From assembly GCF_029846235.1 (NCBI RefSeq), contig NZ_JARVWP010000019.1, positions 1 through 64,000 on the forward strand: a stretch of 64,000 bases of DNA, given 5' to 3'. Below, piece by piece: positions 60,725 through 64,000 of the stretch. Origin of the DNA: Bradyrhizobium sp. CER78. GTDB lineage: Bacteria; Pseudomonadota; Alphaproteobacteria; Rhizobiales; Xanthobacteraceae. The stretch's first letter is position 1. Every line of letters starts with the position of its first letter. Below the pieces are notes generated by a model. It searched no databases and was not told where the DNA came from. It worked only from the letters and a program-made list of their open reading frames with translations. Made by a program: the position numbers and the translations under genes.

Positions 60725-61183
60725 TCAACGCAATTTCCCCAGCAATGCGATCAGCGTCTCGCGCTCCTTGGCGTCGAGTGGCGCCAGCGTTTCCCTGGAA
60801 ATGACCAGCGCATTCGGTGCGGCCTTGTCGGCCATCTGCTGGCCTGCGCGCGTGAGACTCACCAGCAGCCGGCGGCCGTCATTGGGATCGGGCGCGGTCT
60901 CGGTCAGGCCGCGCGCGGTCAGCCGATCGATCACGCCCTTGATGGTCGCGACGTCCATCGAGGTCAGCCGCCCCAATTGGTTCTGCGAGCAGGCGCCGAC
61001 CTCCGACAGCTTCGACAGCGCCGCCCATTGCGTCGGCGTCAAATTGATGCCGATCTCGCGGGCGAAGATCACGGCATGGCGCTGCGACACCTGGCGCAGG
61101 ATGAAGCCGATCTGTTCATCCAGCACGTAGCCGGGCTTGACCGCCTTGACGGTTCGCTTCTGTGCAGCACTCCTCGCCATCAT
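60725..61183 (-). CDS. MarR-family transcriptional regulator
   Basis: 152-residue winged-helix dimer: LSEVGACSQNQLGRLTSMDVATIKGVIDRLTARGL is the HTH and TETAPDPNDGRRLLVSLT the wing, with the DxRxxxxxLT pattern. Such regulators in alphaproteobacteria sense aromatic acids or their CoA esters. Two adjacent ATG codons (61183 and 61180) follow GAGGTAG. It lies 12 bases downstream of the ABC transporter genes on the same strand and probably controls the fpr/amidohydrolase pair. Confidence 0.9.
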   Translation of the reverse strand: MMARSAAQKRTVKAVKPGYVLDEQIGFILRQVSQRHAVIFAREIGINLTPTQWAALSKLSEVGACSQNQLGRLTSMDVATIKGVIDRLTARGLTETAPDPNDGRRLLVSLTRAGQQMADKAAPNALVISRETLAPLDAKERETLIALLGKLR

Positions 61184-61195
61184 TCTACCTCGCCG

Positions 61196-61900
61196 TTACA
61201 GCGACAGATGCGCATCGCGGATATCCGGACGCGCATCGAGTTCCGCCATGGTGCCGCCAAAACAGATCCGGCCGCGCTCGATGATGTAGGCGCGATCGGA
61301 GATCAGCCGGGCGAAATGCAAATTCTGCTCCGACACGACGATGCTGACGCCCTCTTTCTTCATCGCCAGGATCGCATCAACCATCTGCTCGACGATCTTG
61401 GGCGACAGCCCCTCCGAGGGTTCATCGAGCAGCACCAGCGACGGATTGCCCATCAGCGTGCGCGCGATCGTCAGCATCTGCTGCTCGCCGCCGCTCATGC
61501 GTCCGCCGGGCCGGCCGCGCATCTCGCCGAGATTGGGAAACAGCTTGAACAGTTTTTCGCGGTCCCATTGCGGCGCGCCCGCGCGCTTCGGCTGACGGCC
61601 GACCTCGAGATTCTCCTCGACCGTGAGATCCGTGAATATGCGCCGCTCCTCCGGCACGTAGCCGAGGCCGCCGCGCACGATCGCATGCGTCGGCAGATCG
61701 GAGACATCCCTGCCCTCGAACATCACGCGACCGGAGCGATTCTCGACCAGGCCGACGATGGAGCGGAACGTGGTCGACTTGCCGGCGCCGTTGCGGCCGA
61801 GCAGCGCCACCACCTCACCCTCGCCGACCTCGAGCGCGATGTCGAACAGGATATGCGCCGGGCCGTAGAAGCTGTTGAGGTCCTTCACCGTGAGCTTCAT
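61196..61900 (-). CDS. Liv-type ABC transporter ATP-binding protein (LivF-like)
   Basis: 234 residues. Walker A GRNGAGKST, VPEERRIFTDLTVEENLEVG, signature MSGGEQQMLTIARTLM, Walker B LVLLDEPSEGLSP and VSEQNLHFA. The start overlaps livG by an ATGA. Part of the second Liv-type importer, probably dedicated to the compound catabolised by the neighbouring genes. Confidence 0.92.
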   Translation of the reverse strand: MKLTVKDLNSFYGPAHILFDIALEVGEGEVVALLGRNGAGKSTTFRSIVGLVENRSGRVMFEGRDVSDLPTHAIVRGGLGYVPEERRIFTDLTVEENLEVGRQPKRAGAPQWDREKLFKLFPNLGEMRGRPGGRMSGGEQQMLTIARTLMGNPSLVLLDEPSEGLSPKIVEQMVDAILAMKKEGVSIVVSEQNLHFARLISDRAYIIERGRICFGGTMAELDARPDIRDAHLSL

Positions 61901-62688
61901 GCCGATGCTCCCTCGCGATGCCGGGCGTCGTAGAGCAGGCCTTCACCGAGATAGATCGCCCGCACCTGGGCATTGCCGCGGACCTCCTCGGGCGATCCTT
62001 CGGCAATCAACGTGCCGCGATTCAGCACCAGGATACGGTCGGCATGCTCGAACACCACGTCCATGTCGTGCTCGGTGAAGAGAACACCGATCGACTGCTC
62101 GCGCGCGATCCGCGCGGTGAGACGCATCAGCTCGACGCGCTCGCGCGGCGCCATGCCGGCGGTCGGCTCGTCCATCAGCAGCAGCTTCGGCTGGTTGGCG
62201 AGCGCGATCGCGAGCTCCAGCCGCTTGACGTCGCCATAGGCGAGCTCGCCGCAGGGCCGCTCCGCATAAGCACCCATCCCGACCAGGTCGAGCAGCCGCC
62301 CGGCCTCGTCGCGCGCGTGGCGCCCGGTCGAAGCCCACAGATTGAACAATTGCCCGCCGTGCGACACCAGCGCGACCTGCACGTTCTCGCGCACCGTCAT
62401 GGTCGGGAATGTCGCCGCGATCTGGAAGGTGCGGCCGACGCCCATGCGCCAGATCACGCGCGGCTTCTTGCCGGTGGTCTCCGCGCCCAGCACGCGAATG
62501 CGGCCGCTATCGGGGATGTTCTGGCCGTTGAGCATGTCGAAGCAGGTGCTCTTGCCGGCGCCGTTCGGCCCGATCAGCGCCAGGATTTCGCCGGCGCGCA
62601 GTTCAAACGAGACGCCGCGCACAGCGTGCACGCCGCCGTAGGATTTGGTCAGCCCCTCGACCGACAGCAATGTGGGAACCATGCTCAT
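61897..62688 (-). CDS. Liv-type ABC transporter ATP-binding protein (LivG-like)
   Basis: 263 residues. Walker A GPNGAGKST, GVGRTFQIAATFPTMTVREN, signature replaced by LAYGDVKRLELAIAL, Walker B LLLMDEPTAGMAP, H-loop TEHDMDVVF. The start at 62688 overlaps the permease stop (ATGA). Confidence 0.92.
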   Translation of the reverse strand: MSMVPTLLSVEGLTKSYGGVHAVRGVSFELRAGEILALIGPNGAGKSTCFDMLNGQNIPDSGRIRVLGAETTGKKPRVIWRMGVGRTFQIAATFPTMTVRENVQVALVSHGGQLFNLWASTGRHARDEAGRLLDLVGMGAYAERPCGELAYGDVKRLELAIALANQPKLLLMDEPTAGMAPRERVELMRLTARIAREQSIGVLFTEHDMDVVFEHADRILVLNRGTLIAEGSPEEVRGNAQVRAIYLGEGLLYDARHREGASA

Positions 62689-64000
62689 TCGGCGCTCTCG
62701 ATGCGGGAGGTCAGCAAGGGCGACGACGCCGATGACGAGGATTTGCGCCGCCGATGCATGAAAGCTTCCAGCGTGCCGACGATGCCCTTCGGGAATGCGA
62801 CCACGATCAGCACGACGAAACCGCCAAGCACCAGCTTGGAGAGATCGGTCTGGCTGACCAGCCAGATGTTGAGCGCCTTGTAGACGATGGCACCGACCAC
62901 CGCGCCCGACACCGTCTCGACGCCGCCGAGCAGCACCATGACCAGCGCATCGACCGACAGCGAGATGCCCATGTTGTCCGGGAATACGCTGCCTTTGAGG
63001 TAGGCGAACAGCGCGCCGGCAAGGCCTGCGACCGTGCCTGCGATCACGAAGGCGGTCCACTGGATACGCTTGCCGTTGATGCCGATCGCTTCGCTGCGCA
63101 GCGGAGAATCGCGCGTGGCGCGCAGTGCAAAGCCGAACGGCGAGAACACGATGATGCGCAGGATCACCACCGCGAGCGCGGCGATGCCGAGCGACAGCCA
63201 GTAGAAATGCGACGGGCTCGCCGCCCATTTCTCCGGCCAGACCCCGAGAATACCGTTGTCGCCGCCGGTGACCGACACCCACTGGAATGCGATCGACCAC
63301 ACGATCTGGGCAAACGCCAAGGTCAGCATCGCGAAATAGACGCCGGAAAGCTGCACCGCGAAGAAGCCGAACACCGCAGCACCCATCAGGCCCAGCAGCG
63401 GCCCGAGCAGCAGGCACGCGATCATCGGCAAGCCCGCCATCTTGGCGAGCAGCGCCACGCCATAGGCGCCGAGGCCGAAATAAGCGGCGTGGCCGAACGA
63501 GGCGAGCCCGCCGACCGACATCAGGAAGTGTAGGCTGACCGCGAAGATCACGAAGATCGCGATCTCGGAGCCGACGGTGAGCAGGTAATTGCCGGCGACG
63601 AACGGCAGCGCGGCGGCGACGATGAGCACGGCGATCGCGGCAAGCCGCTCGTTCGTCGTCAGCGGCCGCCACGGATTGACCGCGAGGCCCGGCGTGCGCC
63701 GCGCCGGCGCCTCCGGCTTGCCGAACAGGCCCCACGGCCGGACGATCAGCACCACCGCCATCACCAGGAACACCAGGATGATGGAGATCTTCGGGAAGAT
63801 CAGGATGCCGAACGCGTTGAGCTCCGACACCAGCACCGCGGCGACAAAGGCGCCGATGATGCTGCCGAGGCCGCCGATCACGACCACGACGAAGACCTCG
63901 ACGATGACGCGCAGATCCATCGCGTGGTTGACCGCATCGCGCGGGATCTGCAGTGCGCCGCCGAGCGCAGCAAGGAAGACGCCGAGCGCGAACACGCTGG
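62685..64000 (-). CDS. fused LivH-LivM-type ABC permease (5' end beyond the window)
   Basis: Only the 3' 1316 bases are in the window; the reading frame is open to the right edge. The first 80 visible residues are the end of a LivH domain (VVIGGLGSIIGAFVAAVLVSELNAFG, LIVRPWGLFGKPEA) and they continue without a stop through a linker (ARRTPGLAVNPWRPLTTNERL) into a complete LivM domain (VSLHFLMSVGGLASFGHAAYFGLGAYG, ALRATRDSPLRSEAIGINGKRIQW, LGGVETVSGAVVGAIVY). A single polypeptide thus supplies both permease halves. A Ser/Arg-rich tail (RRRKSSSSASSP) follows. Confidence 0.88.
   Translation of the reverse strand, partial: SVFALGVFLAALGGALQIPRDAVNHAMDLRVIVEVFVVVVIGGLGSIIGAFVAAVLVSELNAFGILIFPKISIILVFLVMAVVLIVRPWGLFGKPEAPARRTPGLAVNPWRPLTTNERLAAIAVLIVAAALPFVAGNYLLTVGSEIAIFVIFAVSLHFLMSVGGLASFGHAAYFGLGAYGVALLAKMAGLPMIACLLLGPLLGLMGAAVFGFFAVQLSGVYFAMLTLAFAQIVWSIAFQWVSVTGGDNGILGVWPEKWAASPSHFYWLSLGIAALAVVILRIIVFSPFGFALRATRDSPLRSEAIGINGKRIQWTAFVIAGTVAGLAGALFAYLKGSVFPDNMGISLSVDALVMVLLGGVETVSGAVVGAIVYKALNIWLVSQTDLSKLVLGGFVVLIVVAFPKGIVGTLEAFMHRRRKSSSSASSPLLTSRIESAE

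Noticed and set aside
1..64000. tRNA, rRNA, CRISPR arrays, insertion sequences or phage genes
   Set aside because: Reading both strands, I found no cloverleaf with a plausible anticodon, no regularly spaced direct repeats, and no transposase or integrase motif.

Overview
The window looks like a chromosomal segment of a Bradyrhizobium-type alphaproteobacterium (Nitrobacteraceae). The grounds are the high GC content, the rhizobial PraR/PhrR-type regulator, a textbook sigma54 promoter in front of dctA, an EcfG-type general-stress promoter, many solute-binding-protein transporters and aromatic or fatty-acid catabolic enzymes, and several intergenic palindromic repeats of the kind scattered through Rhizobiales genomes. 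I see no rRNA, tRNA, CRISPR array, transposase or phage gene. The genus is inference; only the sequence features are seen.

Layout. 0-4 kb: an N-terminally short aldehyde dehydrogenase, a hydroxyquinol 1,2-dioxygenase and a serine beta-lactamase/esterase-like hydrolase. 4-7 kb: an HWE-family sensor kinase and dctA behind a perfect sigma54 site. 7-10.7 kb: a small hypothetical gene, a PraR-like regulator, an L,D-transpeptidase and a His-rich secreted protein. 10.7-17 kb: a NodU/TobZ-type carbamoyltransferase facing a tightly coupled four-gene operon (luciferase-like monooxygenase, stand-alone adenylation domain, carrier protein, putative acyltransferase). This is a small NRPS-like biosynthetic cassette and the best candidate for an undescribed system. 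17-26 kb: an isopropylmalate-dehydrogenase-family enzyme, a zinc alcohol dehydrogenase, a complete dipeptide/oligopeptide-type ABC importer and a CaiB-type CoA-transferase.

26-38 kb: glucan and envelope functions, namely a divergent glycogen synthase, a methyltransferase, a second L,D-transpeptidase, an MFS transporter, a PRC-barrel protein, a glycogen-debranching-type enzyme, an ABC exporter and a GT4 glycosyltransferase under an EcfG-type promoter. 38.5-43.2 kb: a complete branched-chain-amino-acid-type ABC importer. 43.3-50.3 kb: catabolic genes (SdsA-type alkylsulfatase, Baeyer-Villiger-type monooxygenase, acyl-CoA dehydrogenase) with an IclR regulator and a Bug-type binding protein. 50.7-52.2 kb: a DHA2-type MFS transporter. 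52.3-58.3 kb: a molybdenum hydroxylase pair, then a Sox-like operon (flavocytochrome c flavoprotein, SoxX, SoxY, SoxZ, SoxA) without soxB or soxCD and with an unusual SoxY C-terminus. 58.4-64 kb: ferredoxin-NADP reductase and an enamidase-like amidohydrolase diverging from a large palindromic operator, a MarR regulator, and a second Liv-type importer whose permease is a LivH-LivM fusion running off the right edge.

The theme is metabolic versatility: several uptake systems (C4-dicarboxylates, peptides, two Liv-type, one Bug-type) stand beside oxidative or reductive catabolic modules, with one small biosynthetic cassette inserted between them.
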